In this document: positions 32,364 to 41,883 of the stretch, one piece after another
Layout of the letters: each line of letters begins with the position of its first letter
Position numbering within the stretch: the stretch's first letter is position 1
From: UBA1275 sp002323515
GTDB taxonomy: Bacteria > Bacteroidota > Rhodothermia > Balneolales > Balneolaceae
Direction: 5' to 3'
Assembly (NCBI GenBank): GCA_964007875.1
Contig: CAXGAH010000005.1
Span: 62,001-126,000 of the forward strand
Length of the DNA: 64,000 nt
Notes under the pieces: generated by a model
The model's database searches: none
What the model was told of the DNA's origin: nothing
The model's input: the letters and a program-made list of their open reading frames with translations, nothing else
Made by a program: the position numbers and the translations under genes

Positions 32364-35019
32364 CCCATTCTTGTGGATCATGTAGAATCTCTGCAAATAG
32401 AATGGTATCCCCTTTTTCGGAAACCTGAGCTTCAAATTCTATTGCCCTATTGAGTTCCTTTTTCAATAATTCGGTGGCAATATTATTAACCAAATGCTGC
32501 TGAATCATTCTCTTTAATGGTCGCGCACCGAATACAGGATCAAATCCTCGTTCAGCCAGCCAATTTTTAATTTCCTCTGATATTTGAAGCACAACCTGTT
32601 GTTTAGCCAACATTTGATGTAACTTCTGGAGTTGAATATCAACAATAGATCGAATATCATGGGCCTCTAACGGATGAAATACAATGATATCGTCCACTCT
32701 GTTTAAAAACTCAGGACGAATACTCTTCTTCAACAAATCAATCAACTGCTCTTGCATTCTGATATACTGCGATTGATCCCATGGTCCTTTGTTTCGCTCC
32801 ATTTCTTCCATAATTAGGGAGGAACCAAGATTAGAGGTCATAATGATGATGGTATTCGTAAAATCGACCGTTATGCCTTTACTATCGGTTAATCGTCCCT
32901 CATCGAGAACTTGTAGTAAAATATTAAAGACATCGGGATGTGCCTTTTCCACCTCATCCAACAATAATACTGAATAGGGTCTGCGACGAACCGCCTCGGT
33001 AAGCTGACCTCCCTCATCATGACCAACATATCCCGGAGGGGCTCCAACTAGACGACTCACCGAGTATTTTTCCATGTATTCACTCATATCTATACGAATC
33101 ATGGCCTGAGCATCATTAAACAAAAACTCAGCTAACGTGCGAGCCAATTCCGTTTTCCCAACCCCAGTAGAACCCAAAAAGAAAAAAGAACCGATGGGAC
33201 GATCTTCATCCTGTAAGCCTGCCCTAGATCTTCGAACAGCATTAGCGACAGCTTCAATAGCATTGTCTTGCCCAATTACACGCTTATGTAACTCGTCTTC
33301 AAGCATTAATAGTTTTTCCCTGTCAGACTGCACCATTTTACTGACGGGTATGCCGGTCCAGCGCGCCACGATATCAGCTATATCTTCAGCAACCACCTCT
33401 TCTTTTAGCAGGATTGTTCCTTCTTGTAATCGCTGTGCATGCTCGTGAGCAAGTTGCAACTCTTTTTCAAGCTGTACTAAAGTACCATAGCGAAGCTCGG
33501 CTACTCGTTCATACTCCCCTTTTCGCTCAGCCTTGTCTGCCTGATTACGCGTGGTTTCAATTGCTTGTTTGAGATCTCGTACTTGTTGAATTACCGACCG
33601 CTCTTGATCCCATTGAGTGCGCATACCAGTTCGCTTCTCGATTAAATCTGCAAGTTCTTTTTCGAGTTGATTAAGTTTAGCAGACTCTTTCTCTACTTGT
33701 TTTTTTGTAGTAGAATCTTGTTCCCGCTTTAAGGCTTCTCGCTCTATTTCAAGTTGCCGAATTTGTCGCTCCAAGGCATCTAGCTCTTCTGGCAGGGAGT
33801 CTATTTGTAGGCGTAAACGAGAAGCAGCCTCATCAATCAAATCGATGGCCTTATCTGGCAAAAATCGGTCTGCTATGTATCGATGAGATAATTCGGCGGC
33901 GGCCACAATTGCAGCATCGGTTATTCGAACCCCATGATGGAGTTCATAGCGCTCTTGCAACCCTCTTAAAATTGAAACTGTATCCTCCACACTTGGCTCA
34001 CCCACTACTACGGTTTGTAAACGCCGTTCCAATGCCTTGTCTTTCTCAATGTATTTACGGTACTCATCCAAAGTGGTCGCACCAATGGCATGCATTTCTC
34101 CTCTAGCCAAAGCTGGTTTTAAAATGTTAGCCGCATCCATGGCTCCATCGGTGGCACCCGCTCCAACAAGGGTATGTATTTCATCTATAAAAAGAATAAT
34201 CTCTCCATCTGAGTCCGTTACTTCCTTAACCACCGCTTTTAAACGTTCTTCAAACTCACCCCTGAACTTAGTTCCAGCAATTAACGCCCCCATGTCTAAA
34301 GCTAAAATTCGCTTTTGCTTAAGGCTTTCAGGAACATCACCACGTACAATCCGCAATGCCATACCCTCAGCAATAGCTGTTTTGCCAACTCCGGGTTCTC
34401 CGATCAGTACCGGATTATTTTTGGTTCTTCTGGATAAGATTTGCATTACTCTTCGGATTTCGGCATCTCTTCCAATCACTGGGTCTAACTTGTTTTTTTC
34501 TGCCCACTCATTTAAATCTCTAGCATATTTTTTTAATGCTGCAAAACGGCTCTCGGCGTTCGGATCATCGACTTTTTGCCCGCCGCGTGTTTCTTTAAGT
34601 ACTTGCTGAATAGCTTCCTTTTTAAGCCCTAACCCCTGCCAATCTTTCACCCATGTTTCGCCTACCTTAGATATGGCCATAAGCACATGCTCGGTGCTAA
34701 TATATTCATCGCCCATATCACGAGCTTCTACCTTTGCCTGATCTAACATACTCTTTGCAGTTGACCCTAGATAAGGCCCCGATACCGACGCGCCAGATAC
34801 CTTCGGTCGCATAGTAAGCTCTTTCTCTACAATAGCTTTAAGCTGGTCTTTTTGAACCCCTAATTTTAATAGAATGGAATGGATGGTATCTTGTTCACCC
34901 TCCAATAAGGCCTTTGCAATATGAACTGCTTCTACTACCTGATGACTTACATCCTGGGCTAGGTCTAGAGATGATTGTATTGCTTGCTGCGCTTTTAATG
35001 TAAAACTGTTCAAATTCAT
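32347..35019 (-). CDS. clpB: ClpB chaperone disaggregase
   Basis: An 890-residue AAA+ protein: an N-terminal double Clp repeat (1-150), the first ATPase with GEPGVGKTA near residue 206, a long coiled-coil M domain (about 410-530), the second ATPase with GSTGVGKTELA near 605, then the small D2-C domain. It works with DnaK to rescue aggregated proteins. The M domain separates it from ClpA and ClpC. The ATG at 35019 has a good Shine-Dalgarno GGAGAG 3 bases before it, which is unusual for this window. Its end overlaps the convergent PLP decarboxylase by 17 bases. Confidence 0.97.
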   Translation of the reverse strand: MNLNSFTLKAQQAIQSSLDLAQDVSHQVVEAVHIAKALLEGEQDTIHSILLKLGVQKDQLKAIVEKELTMRPKVSGASVSGPYLGSTAKSMLDQAKVEARDMGDEYISTEHVLMAISKVGETWVKDWQGLGLKKEAIQQVLKETRGGQKVDDPNAESRFAALKKYARDLNEWAEKNKLDPVIGRDAEIRRVMQILSRRTKNNPVLIGEPGVGKTAIAEGMALRIVRGDVPESLKQKRILALDMGALIAGTKFRGEFEERLKAVVKEVTDSDGEIILFIDEIHTLVGAGATDGAMDAANILKPALARGEMHAIGATTLDEYRKYIEKDKALERRLQTVVVGEPSVEDTVSILRGLQERYELHHGVRITDAAIVAAAELSHRYIADRFLPDKAIDLIDEAASRLRLQIDSLPEELDALERQIRQLEIEREALKREQDSTTKKQVEKESAKLNQLEKELADLIEKRTGMRTQWDQERSVIQQVRDLKQAIETTRNQADKAERKGEYERVAELRYGTLVQLEKELQLAHEHAQRLQEGTILLKEEVVAEDIADIVARWTGIPVSKMVQSDREKLLMLEDELHKRVIGQDNAIEAVANAVRRSRAGLQDEDRPIGSFFFLGSTGVGKTELARTLAEFLFNDAQAMIRIDMSEYMEKYSVSRLVGAPPGYVGHDEGGQLTEAVRRRPYSVLLLDEVEKAHPDVFNILLQVLDEGRLTDSKGITVDFTNTIIIMTSNLGSSLIMEEMERNKGPWDQSQYIRMQEQLIDLLKKSIRPEFLNRVDDIIVFHPLEAHDIRSIVDIQLQKLHQMLAKQQVVLQISEEIKNWLAERGFDPVFGARPLKRMIQQHLVNNIATELLKKELNRAIEFEAQVSEKGDTILFAEILHDPQEWAKEDS

Positions 35020-35124
35020 GGTCTCTCCATCATTAAATTAAAAAGAGAGAAATTGAACGTCTTTCAACGACAATCCTCGTTTTATAAAGTACCAAAACCG
35101 TGCCACTCTTGGCGCTTTATATTG

Positions 35125-35149
35125 AAAGCCTGCCTTATTTGCAGGTTTT
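35125..35149. terminator. Hairpin between htrA and clpB, possible terminator
   Basis: CCTGC (35129-35133) pairs with GCAGG (35141-35145), and outer AAAG/TTTT extends the stem through a G-T pair on the + strand, with a loop of 7. T-rich sequence follows on the + strand. The gene that ends here, htrA, reads the other way, where the T-run is short. It may act weakly in both directions. Confidence 0.35.
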
Positions 35150-35164
35150 ATTTTTCAAGTTATA

Positions 35165-36694
35165 CTACATCCTAAATGCTATGAATTGTTTTAGGTTATC
35201 CCGCTCTATCGTGAGTAATATTGCCTTATCGCCTGCTTCAATACTACGGCTTACTTCTGCATAGAATTGATCCGCATTGTTTATAGATTTTCTCTTAACC
35301 GCTGAGATAACATCCCCATTTCTTAAGCCCCTTTGATAGGCATCACTTGATTCTTTAAGACCTTGAACCATTACCCCTTCAACCTCGTCACTTAATCGAA
35401 GCTCAGATCGCAAAGTCTCAGTCAAAGTTTGAACACTAAACCCTAAATCTTCAACCATATCTCTGGTAGTCGCAGAATTAGAAGCAAGGGCCTGCTCTCC
35501 CGGACGTTCTCCAATGGTAATGGTTAATTCAACTGGTTTGCCATCTCTAACTACTTGAACTTTAATTTTCTCACCGGGTTTTAGACTCGCAATGTCTGTT
35601 CTAAATGAATCCCAACTTTGAACAGCTTCTCCATTGAGTCCCACAATGATATCTTCTTCTTTTAGTCCTCCTTTCTCAGCTGGCCCTTTGGTCTCAACTC
35701 GGCCCACAATGACACCTTTTGAAACCTCTAAATCCAAGGCATCGGCCATGGTAGGATCTAGTTCTCCCGCAGTATACATCCCTAAGTAGCCCCTGCTTAC
35801 AGAACCATCTTCAATGAGGTCGTCCATAATACGTTTAGCTAATTTAACAGGAATGGCAAAACCAATCCCATCATTTCCACCCGAGCGTGAGGCGATGGCG
35901 GAATTTATTCCCACCAAGGTACCGTTCAAATCTACCAGGGCTCCACCTGAATTACCAGGATTGATCGCTGCGTCAGTTTGAATATAGTCCCCATATACGG
36001 TTAGATTTAAGGAACGCCCACGAGCACTTACTATACCAAATGAAACCGTATGGGCAAGATCTTCGCTAAGAGGACTACCAATAGCCAACACGAAGGAGCC
36101 TACCTTAGCTTCATCACTATTACCCAAAGGTAAAGCTGGAGCCGCCCCTTCCTCAATTTGTAAAACAGCGATATCAGTCATGGGATCCGTTCCAATTAAT
36201 GTAGCCTGTAGCTCTTGTCCATCAAATAATTGAACTATTATTTGATCGGTATTCTCAATTACGTGATTATTGGTTAGGATATAACCTTCATCGGAGACTA
36301 CCACTCCTGAACCTAAGCCCCTTTGTACGTACTCACGTATATTTTCTCGACTATTTGGATTGCCAAAAAACATTGAAAATGGATCCATCACGCGAACTTC
36401 ACGTGTTCTTTGTGTGGTAATGGTCACTACCGATGGGTTCGAATTTTCTGCAATCTCTACAATTGCATCGTTAAAATCCTTAAGCCGCATTATAGGTTTA
36501 TCAAGCATCTCTGAACTAGGCAGTGAATCGTAGCGATTCACTAAAGATTCTAAGGAATTTATTACTCCTACCGCGTCAGTTTTGCTTGAGGCAGCTCCAG
36601 TATTAGCTCCCCAGTCAGCTGCGAGAAAAAATAGTGCTATTGGAATGAATAAGGATACAAGTAACGCAAAGGTGGTTGTTGATTTACGCTTCAT
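35165..36694 (-). CDS. Periplasmic HtrA/DegP-family serine protease
   Basis: A 509-residue protein with an N-terminal membrane anchor or signal (about 8-26). Trypsin-like domain residues are His144 in TNNHVIEN, Asp174 in MTDIAVL and Ser249 in NPGNSGGAL. PDZ1 covers about 305-395 (GYLGM...GLKEEDIIVGLNG) and PDZ2 about 420-505. It cuts misfolded envelope proteins. The layout is DegP-like (two PDZ domains), so DegP, DegQ or MucD are all fair names. It is 145 bases upstream of clpB on the same strand, and with clpB and hsp20 it forms a protein-quality-control neighbourhood. Confidence 0.95.
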   Translation of the reverse strand: MKRKSTTTFALLVSLFIPIALFFLAADWGANTGAASSKTDAVGVINSLESLVNRYDSLPSSEMLDKPIMRLKDFNDAIVEIAENSNPSVVTITTQRTREVRVMDPFSMFFGNPNSRENIREYVQRGLGSGVVVSDEGYILTNNHVIENTDQIIVQLFDGQELQATLIGTDPMTDIAVLQIEEGAAPALPLGNSDEAKVGSFVLAIGSPLSEDLAHTVSFGIVSARGRSLNLTVYGDYIQTDAAINPGNSGGALVDLNGTLVGINSAIASRSGGNDGIGFAIPVKLAKRIMDDLIEDGSVSRGYLGMYTAGELDPTMADALDLEVSKGVIVGRVETKGPAEKGGLKEEDIIVGLNGEAVQSWDSFRTDIASLKPGEKIKVQVVRDGKPVELTITIGERPGEQALASNSATTRDMVEDLGFSVQTLTETLRSELRLSDEVEGVMVQGLKESSDAYQRGLRNGDVISAVKRKSINNADQFYAEVSRSIEAGDKAILLTIERDNLKQFIAFRM

Positions 36695-36843
36695 AAGCTT
36701 TATAAGATGTATTTTTTATAGTTTTAAAAATTTCTTTTTTTAACGAAGCAAGGGCGCCCTGTCGTATGTATATAAGGGAATATATAGAGGCCACCCAAGT
36801 TCGAATCATCCAAACTCCAATTAGAATGCGAATTAGATCTTCA

Positions 36844-37272
36844 CTACTGGATTACTATCTGCTTTTTTATCGCTTTTTCGTGTTTTCTAATGGTCAATCG
36901 AAGTATACCATCCTGATATTTGGCAGCAATGGTATCCTTGTCTAGCCCTTGAGGGAGGTGAAAACTTCGATGGAAGGAACCATAAAATTGTTCCATTCTG
37001 TGCACATTAGTTTCTTTTGTTTCTTCCGCCGCTTTTCGCTCGCCAGAAACATAAAGTACATCCTGTTCTAACTCTATCTGCATGTCTTCTTTGTGCACAC
37101 CGGGTAGTTCTAACAAGAACTCAAATTCCTGCTTGTTTTCACGGATATCAACCTTAGGGGTTAAATTATTCATAGTCCGAGCATTCGTTGGCTCAAAAAA
37201 TTCATCCATTAGCTCGTTAAAGCTCTTTGATAGATGTCGGTAATTAGGTCGGGTATATCGTACTAGTGCCAT
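36844..37272 (-). CDS. Small heat-shock protein (Hsp20/IbpA family)
   Basis: A 142-residue protein. An alpha-crystallin domain runs from about residue 40 to 130: VDIRENKQEFEFLLELPG, then DVLYVSGERK and a C-terminal KYQDGILRLTI segment. The C-terminal IxI/V motif is near the end (KKQIVIQ). It binds unfolding proteins and holds them. I placed the start at 37272 (MALVRYTRPNYRHL). The open frame reaches 37413, but the extra 47 residues are not like any sHsp N-terminus. It lies between htrA and the DAHP synthase gene. No CIRCE element is seen upstream. Confidence 0.93.
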   Translation of the reverse strand: MALVRYTRPNYRHLSKSFNELMDEFFEPTNARTMNNLTPKVDIRENKQEFEFLLELPGVHKEDMQIELEQDVLYVSGERKAAEETKETNVHRMEQFYGSFHRSFHLPQGLDKDTIAAKYQDGILRLTIRKHEKAIKKQIVIQ

Positions 37273-37493
37273 AATTGGTATCTCAATATTGTTTATCGTT
37301 TTACGTTTAGCTTGAACAGATAAACACAAAAAGTATGCCATTAGGCAAGCCCCACATCTATTACTGTCAGCCCGCTGGTGTATCCTAGGTAAGGTATGAC
37401 GGGATTTCAGCACAATAAAATAGATTGTCAGTAGACTAAGTAAAAGAGACAGATGCCATCTGAAAGTACGTCATCTACCAAGAAAAATTGTCA

Positions 37494-38849
37494 CTAACCG
37501 TAGCTTTTCTTCCATTCCTTAGATATAAGGAAAGCTAATTCTAAGGATTGTTCATAATTCAGGCGCGGATCACAAAATGTTTCGTAATTCAAATTTAGTC
37601 CATTTTCATCCAACCCTTTAGCGCCTCCAACGCACTCGGTCACATCATCGCCAGTTAGTTCCAAGTGGACACTACCTAAATAGCTACCCTCCGATCTGTG
37701 AATGGCAAATGCATGCTTAAGTTCTTCCATTATGTGATCAAAATTACGGGTTTTGTAGTCATTTGTGGAAGAAAATGTATTTCCATGCATAGGATCAGAA
37801 CTCCACACTACAGGAAATCCTTCTCTTCGTACCGCTTTTATAAGTCTAGGAAGCCCCTGCTGAATCTGATCTTTTCCAAACCGGGTGATCAATACAATTT
37901 TTCCTACCCCATGAGAGGGATTTAATTTCTCTATTAGTTTTAGGGTAGTATCAAGAGTGTATGGTGGGCCTATTTTTATCCCGATGGGGTTTTCTATTCC
38001 GCGTAAATATTCGACGTGAGCTTCATCTAAATCACGGGTTCTGTTTCCTAACCATACCATATGGGCACTTAAATTAAAATAGCCCTCTTTTCTTGGCACC
38101 TTTCTGGTTTGAGCGGAATCATAAAACAAATTAAGTGCCTCATGCGAGGTATAAAAATCCACTTTTTGAGACTGTTGTAATCTTCGCTCAGACACCGCAT
38201 CCATAAACTTTACCGCCTGGGTGATAGATTTCACCATAGACTCATATTCTTGGTGATAGGGGTTATTCTGCATGAAATCTAGCTCCCATTGTTCAGGATA
38301 ATGTAAATCAGCAAAGCCCTCATCACCCAGTGCACGAATAAAATTCAAGGTCAATCCCGCCTTATGGTACCCTTCCAACAAACGTTTCGGATCAGGCACT
38401 CGCTTAACTTGGTCTTTTTCAAAACCATTGATTAGATCTCCACGATAATTGTGCATTTCAACCCCGTCCACGGTTTCAAAAGCAGAGGAACGTGGTTTTG
38501 CATATTGTCCAGCCATTCTCCCAACCCTAATTACGGGTACCCCCATTTCATGTATCATGATAAAACTGGTCTGCAAAAGCACTTTTACCAAGTTCACAAT
38601 CTTAGATGAACGGGTTAAATCAAAACTCTCGGCACAATCTCCGGCTTGAAACAAAAATGCTTTTCCCTCACTTACAGCGGCAAGTTTATCCTTTAGGGAT
38701 TCGATCTCCCATGAAGTAACTAATGGAGGTAAGGTTTGTAACTCAGCGTAAGAGCGTTCAAGTTCTTCCTTATTTGGATAATCAGGAAGCTGTTGAATTG
38801 GAAATTCTCTCCAACTAGTTGGACTCCATTCAGCGGTACGTACAGACAT
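37494..38849 (-). CDS. aroG: Class II (plant-type) 3-deoxy-D-arabino-heptulosonate 7-phosphate synthase
   Basis: A 451-residue enzyme of the class II DAHP synthase family. Seen motifs are FLFQAGDCAESF near residue 84-95, PVIRVGRMAGQYAKPRSS near 125-142, the metal/substrate segments SAHMVWLGNRTR, GIKIGPPY and DPMHGNT, and SVHLELTGDDVTEC near the C-terminus. It condenses PEP and erythrose 4-phosphate in the first step of the shikimate pathway. It is unlike E. coli AroFGH (class I), so the symbol follows Mycobacterium usage. It has its own 166-base upstream region and no other aro gene nearby. Confidence 0.95.
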   Translation of the reverse strand: MSVRTAEWSPTSWREFPIQQLPDYPNKEELERSYAELQTLPPLVTSWEIESLKDKLAAVSEGKAFLFQAGDCAESFDLTRSSKIVNLVKVLLQTSFIMIHEMGVPVIRVGRMAGQYAKPRSSAFETVDGVEMHNYRGDLINGFEKDQVKRVPDPKRLLEGYHKAGLTLNFIRALGDEGFADLHYPEQWELDFMQNNPYHQEYESMVKSITQAVKFMDAVSERRLQQSQKVDFYTSHEALNLFYDSAQTRKVPRKEGYFNLSAHMVWLGNRTRDLDEAHVEYLRGIENPIGIKIGPPYTLDTTLKLIEKLNPSHGVGKIVLITRFGKDQIQQGLPRLIKAVRREGFPVVWSSDPMHGNTFSSTNDYKTRNFDHIMEELKHAFAIHRSEGSYLGSVHLELTGDDVTECVGGAKGLDENGLNLNYETFCDPRLNYEQSLELAFLISKEWKKSYG

Positions 38850-39015
38850 AATAACTCAGTTTTACAATTTCGATAAAATAATGAGGGCAATTAACATACA
38901 GTATTTTTTGGAAAGCTACGTAAAAAAAGGAGTCAAAATAGAAGAATTTGCTTTAGATGTTTGGTAATTTAGCTTTTTGTTCTATTTGGCCGACTAACCC
39001 TATCAAGGAAGTTGT

Positions 39016-41859
39016 ATGCAAGAGTCTATTGTTATTCGTGGAGCTCGCGAACACAATCTCAAAAACATTGATGTAACCATCCCCAGAGATGCACTCGTGG
39101 TAATCACGGGACTATCAGGCTCTGGCAAATCTTCTCTAGCCTTTGATACCATATATGCCGAAGGGCAACGTCGTTTTTTAGAATCTTTATCGGCTTACGC
39201 CCGTCAATTCTTGGGCATGATGGAACGCCCTGCAGTAGACTTTATAGATGGTCTATCCCCTGTTATTTCTATCGATCAAAAAACGACCAATCGCAATCCC
39301 CGTTCTACCGTGGGTACGGTTACCGAAATCTACGATTTTCTTCGTTTATTGTTCGCTAGAGTCGCAATTCCTTATTCCTATGCAACGGGAATAAAAATGG
39401 AAAAACAAACGGCAGACCAAGTGGTATCCGCCATTCTTGGCCTTGAAGAAGGTACGAAAGCCTACTGTCTAGCACCCGTAATTAGAGGGCGAAAAGGACA
39501 TTACCGAGAACTTTTCGAGCAAATGGTCAAACAGGGCTATTTACAAGCTCGGGTAGATGGGGAAATTATTGAGTTGGAAACTGGACTCATGCTAGACCGG
39601 TACAAAACACACACCATAGAAATCGTAGTAGACCGTTTTGTGGTTAGCTCCAAGAGTGAAAAACGGATCGCTGACAGTGTGAGAACTGCTCTTGAAATGG
39701 CCGATGGAACCGTTGTTCTGGCACTTAAGTCAAAAGATGGCTGGGAAGACCGTCTTTTTTCGCAAAAATTATTCGATCCGGAAGCAGGTGTTGCCTATGA
39801 AGACCCAGCACCAAATTTATTTTCCTTTAATTCTCCCTTCGGAGCATGCCCTACTTGTGATGGCTTAGGCCATGCATACGATGTTAGTTGGGAGCTCTTA
39901 GTTCCTAACCCACAACAAAGTGTGGAGGAAGGAGGCATTCGCTTTCTCGGAAAACCGAGAGATATCTTTGCCTTTAAACAGCTGGAAGCCGTTTTAGCTC
40001 ACTTTGGAAAGGATTTTAATTCCCCTATCACTAACTACTCTAGTGAACTCATTGACACAATAATGAAGGGTAGTGGTACCCAAAAATATGCGGTTACCTA
40101 TGAATTTCGCTCCGATAAGGTCACTTATCAACACAGCTACAAAGGACTTCGCGATACGATTATCGAACAGTACGAACAATCTAAATCCCCTAAGCAACGT
40201 GAAAAAGCCAAAGCTTTTATGTCTAAAGTTAGCTGCCCAGACTGCGGCGGCGGGCGATTAAACAAAGAAGCACTTTCCTACAAGCTGGATACCTTTGGTA
40301 TTCAGGATTTAGTACAAATGGACATCCAGGAACTCAGGGATACCTTATATAACATACACCTGAGCGACCGACAGCAACAAATAGGGCATCAAATTCTCAA
40401 AGAAATTAGAGATAGACTCGATTTTTTATTGAATGTAGGTCTCAATTACCTAAGCCTGAATCGAGAGGCTCAAACGCTGAGTGGAGGCGAAGCTCAACGA
40501 ATTCGACTGGCTACCCAAATTGGAACGCAGCTTGTGGGAGTTCTCTACATACTCGATGAACCTAGTATTGGACTCCATCAACGAGATAATAAGAAACTAA
40601 TACAATCTCTTGAAACCCTCCGTGACCTTGGAAATAGCGTTATCGTGGTAGAGCATGACCGCGATACCATTGAGAAGGCAGACTATGTAATTGATATGGG
40701 TCCTGGTGCAGGCGCATATGGAGGGCATATTGTAACCCAGGGCAAACTAAATGAATTGAACCCAAAATCGATGACCGCTCGTTTTTTACGAGACCAAGAA
40801 CAAGTTACCGTTGCAGAAGCCCCCAGAAAAGGGAATTCAAAAAAAATCAGTATTACTAATGCCCGAGGTCATAATCTTCGATCGGTAAATTTGGAGTTTC
40901 CTTTAGGTACATTTGTTGCAATAACGGGGGTTAGTGGTTCCGGAAAAAGCTCACTCATCAACCAGACATTAGTTCCTATTCTATCGAACCATTTTTATAA
41001 ATCTAAAGCGGTTCCTTTACCCTACGATCAAGTACAAGGGCTAGATAATGTGGACAAAATTATATCCATAGACCAGAGCCCTATTGGCAGAACGCCTCGT
41101 TCCAATCCTGGAACGTACACCAAGGTATTTGATCATGTTAGAAGACTTTTTGCAGAATTACCCGAATCCAAGATACGTGGCTATGATCAGGGCCGGTTTT
41201 CGTTCAATGTAAAAGGGGGGCGTTGCGAAACCTGTAAAGGCGATGGTGTGCGTAAAATAGAGATGAATTTTCTGCCAGATGTATACGTATCCTGCGAAAC
41301 CTGTCAAGGACGCCGATATAACCGCGAAACATTGGAAATATACTTCCGGGAAAAAAATATTTCTGAAGTCTTAGAAATGCCCATATCGGAAGGAGTTGAA
41401 TTTTTTAGCTCGCAACCGGCTATTTCAAGAATACTTCAAACACTCACTTCCGTTGGTTTGGGATACCTTACCCTTGGCCAATCCAGTACTACCTTATCTG
41501 GTGGTGAAGCTCAGCGGATAAAACTAGCCCGAGAGCTCTCAAAAATAGGAACAGGTAATACCCTTTATGTAATGGATGAACCAACTACGGGTTTACATTT
41601 TCAAGATGTTCGTCTATTAGTGAATGTAATTCAGCAATTAGTGGATAAAGGGAACACCGTAATGGTCATCGAGCACAACCTAGACGTGATTAAGGCCGCC
41701 GATTGGGTTATAGATTTAGGACCGGAAGGGGGTAAGGCTGGAGGACAAATAGTGGCACAAGGAAGCCCAAAAAGTATTTCTGAAGTTCAGAATTCACACA
41801 CAGGTCAGTTTTTAAAACAAGAATTAGAACGACTAACTATCGTTGTAGGAAAGCTCTGA
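39016..41859 (+). CDS. uvrA: Excinuclease ABC subunit A
   Basis: A 947-residue nucleotide-excision-repair damage sensor. The Walker A sites are GLSGSGKSSLAFDT near 33-46 and GVSGSGKSSLINQT near 638, each ABC signature reads LSGGEAQRI, and Zn-binding cysteine pairs are visible: CPTCDGLG, CPDCGGG, CETCKGDG and CETCQGRR. The ATG has a clear Shine-Dalgarno (AGGAAG) 6 bases before it. It is the first gene of a run of five on the + strand (uvrA, unknown gene, secD, secF, STAS) that ends at a strong terminator. Confidence 0.98.
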   Translation: MQESIVIRGAREHNLKNIDVTIPRDALVVITGLSGSGKSSLAFDTIYAEGQRRFLESLSAYARQFLGMMERPAVDFIDGLSPVISIDQKTTNRNPRSTVGTVTEIYDFLRLLFARVAIPYSYATGIKMEKQTADQVVSAILGLEEGTKAYCLAPVIRGRKGHYRELFEQMVKQGYLQARVDGEIIELETGLMLDRYKTHTIEIVVDRFVVSSKSEKRIADSVRTALEMADGTVVLALKSKDGWEDRLFSQKLFDPEAGVAYEDPAPNLFSFNSPFGACPTCDGLGHAYDVSWELLVPNPQQSVEEGGIRFLGKPRDIFAFKQLEAVLAHFGKDFNSPITNYSSELIDTIMKGSGTQKYAVTYEFRSDKVTYQHSYKGLRDTIIEQYEQSKSPKQREKAKAFMSKVSCPDCGGGRLNKEALSYKLDTFGIQDLVQMDIQELRDTLYNIHLSDRQQQIGHQILKEIRDRLDFLLNVGLNYLSLNREAQTLSGGEAQRIRLATQIGTQLVGVLYILDEPSIGLHQRDNKKLIQSLETLRDLGNSVIVVEHDRDTIEKADYVIDMGPGAGAYGGHIVTQGKLNELNPKSMTARFLRDQEQVTVAEAPRKGNSKKISITNARGHNLRSVNLEFPLGTFVAITGVSGSGKSSLINQTLVPILSNHFYKSKAVPLPYDQVQGLDNVDKIISIDQSPIGRTPRSNPGTYTKVFDHVRRLFAELPESKIRGYDQGRFSFNVKGGRCETCKGDGVRKIEMNFLPDVYVSCETCQGRRYNRETLEIYFREKNISEVLEMPISEGVEFFSSQPAISRILQTLTSVGLGYLTLGQSSTTLSGGEAQRIKLARELSKIGTGNTLYVMDEPTTGLHFQDVRLLVNVIQQLVDKGNTVMVIEHNLDVIKAADWVIDLGPEGGKAGGQIVAQGSPKSISEVQNSHTGQFLKQELERLTIVVGKL

Positions 41860-41883
41860 GCTTACTATCTTGAAGGTCTAGAT

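Noticed and set aside
34037..34609. A 190-codon antisense open frame inside clpB
   Set aside because: It is a shadow of the clpB coding frame: its sequence is low in complexity and it has no motif or plausible start site. Similar long antisense frames in hppA (26471-26962) and in other genes were set aside for the same reason.
35091..35106. A sigma-54-like TGGCAC element on the minus strand upstream of clpB
   Set aside because: The -12 part should read TTGC at a fixed distance; here it is TTGG or TGGT with the wrong spacing.
36751..36760. The GC-rich palindrome AGGGCGCCCT upstream of htrA
   Set aside because: A 10-base palindrome with no spacer is too short to interpret; it may be part of a restriction or regulatory site, but there is no supporting second copy.
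36799..36807. GTTCGAATC, which looks like a tRNA T loop (possible tRNA gene or integration site remnant)
   Set aside because: The bases on each side do not pair as a T stem and no acceptor or anticodon arm is present.
37273..37413. A 47-residue N-terminal extension of the hsp20 reading frame
   Set aside because: The extension has no likeness to small heat-shock proteins and the ATG at 37272 begins the conserved protein.
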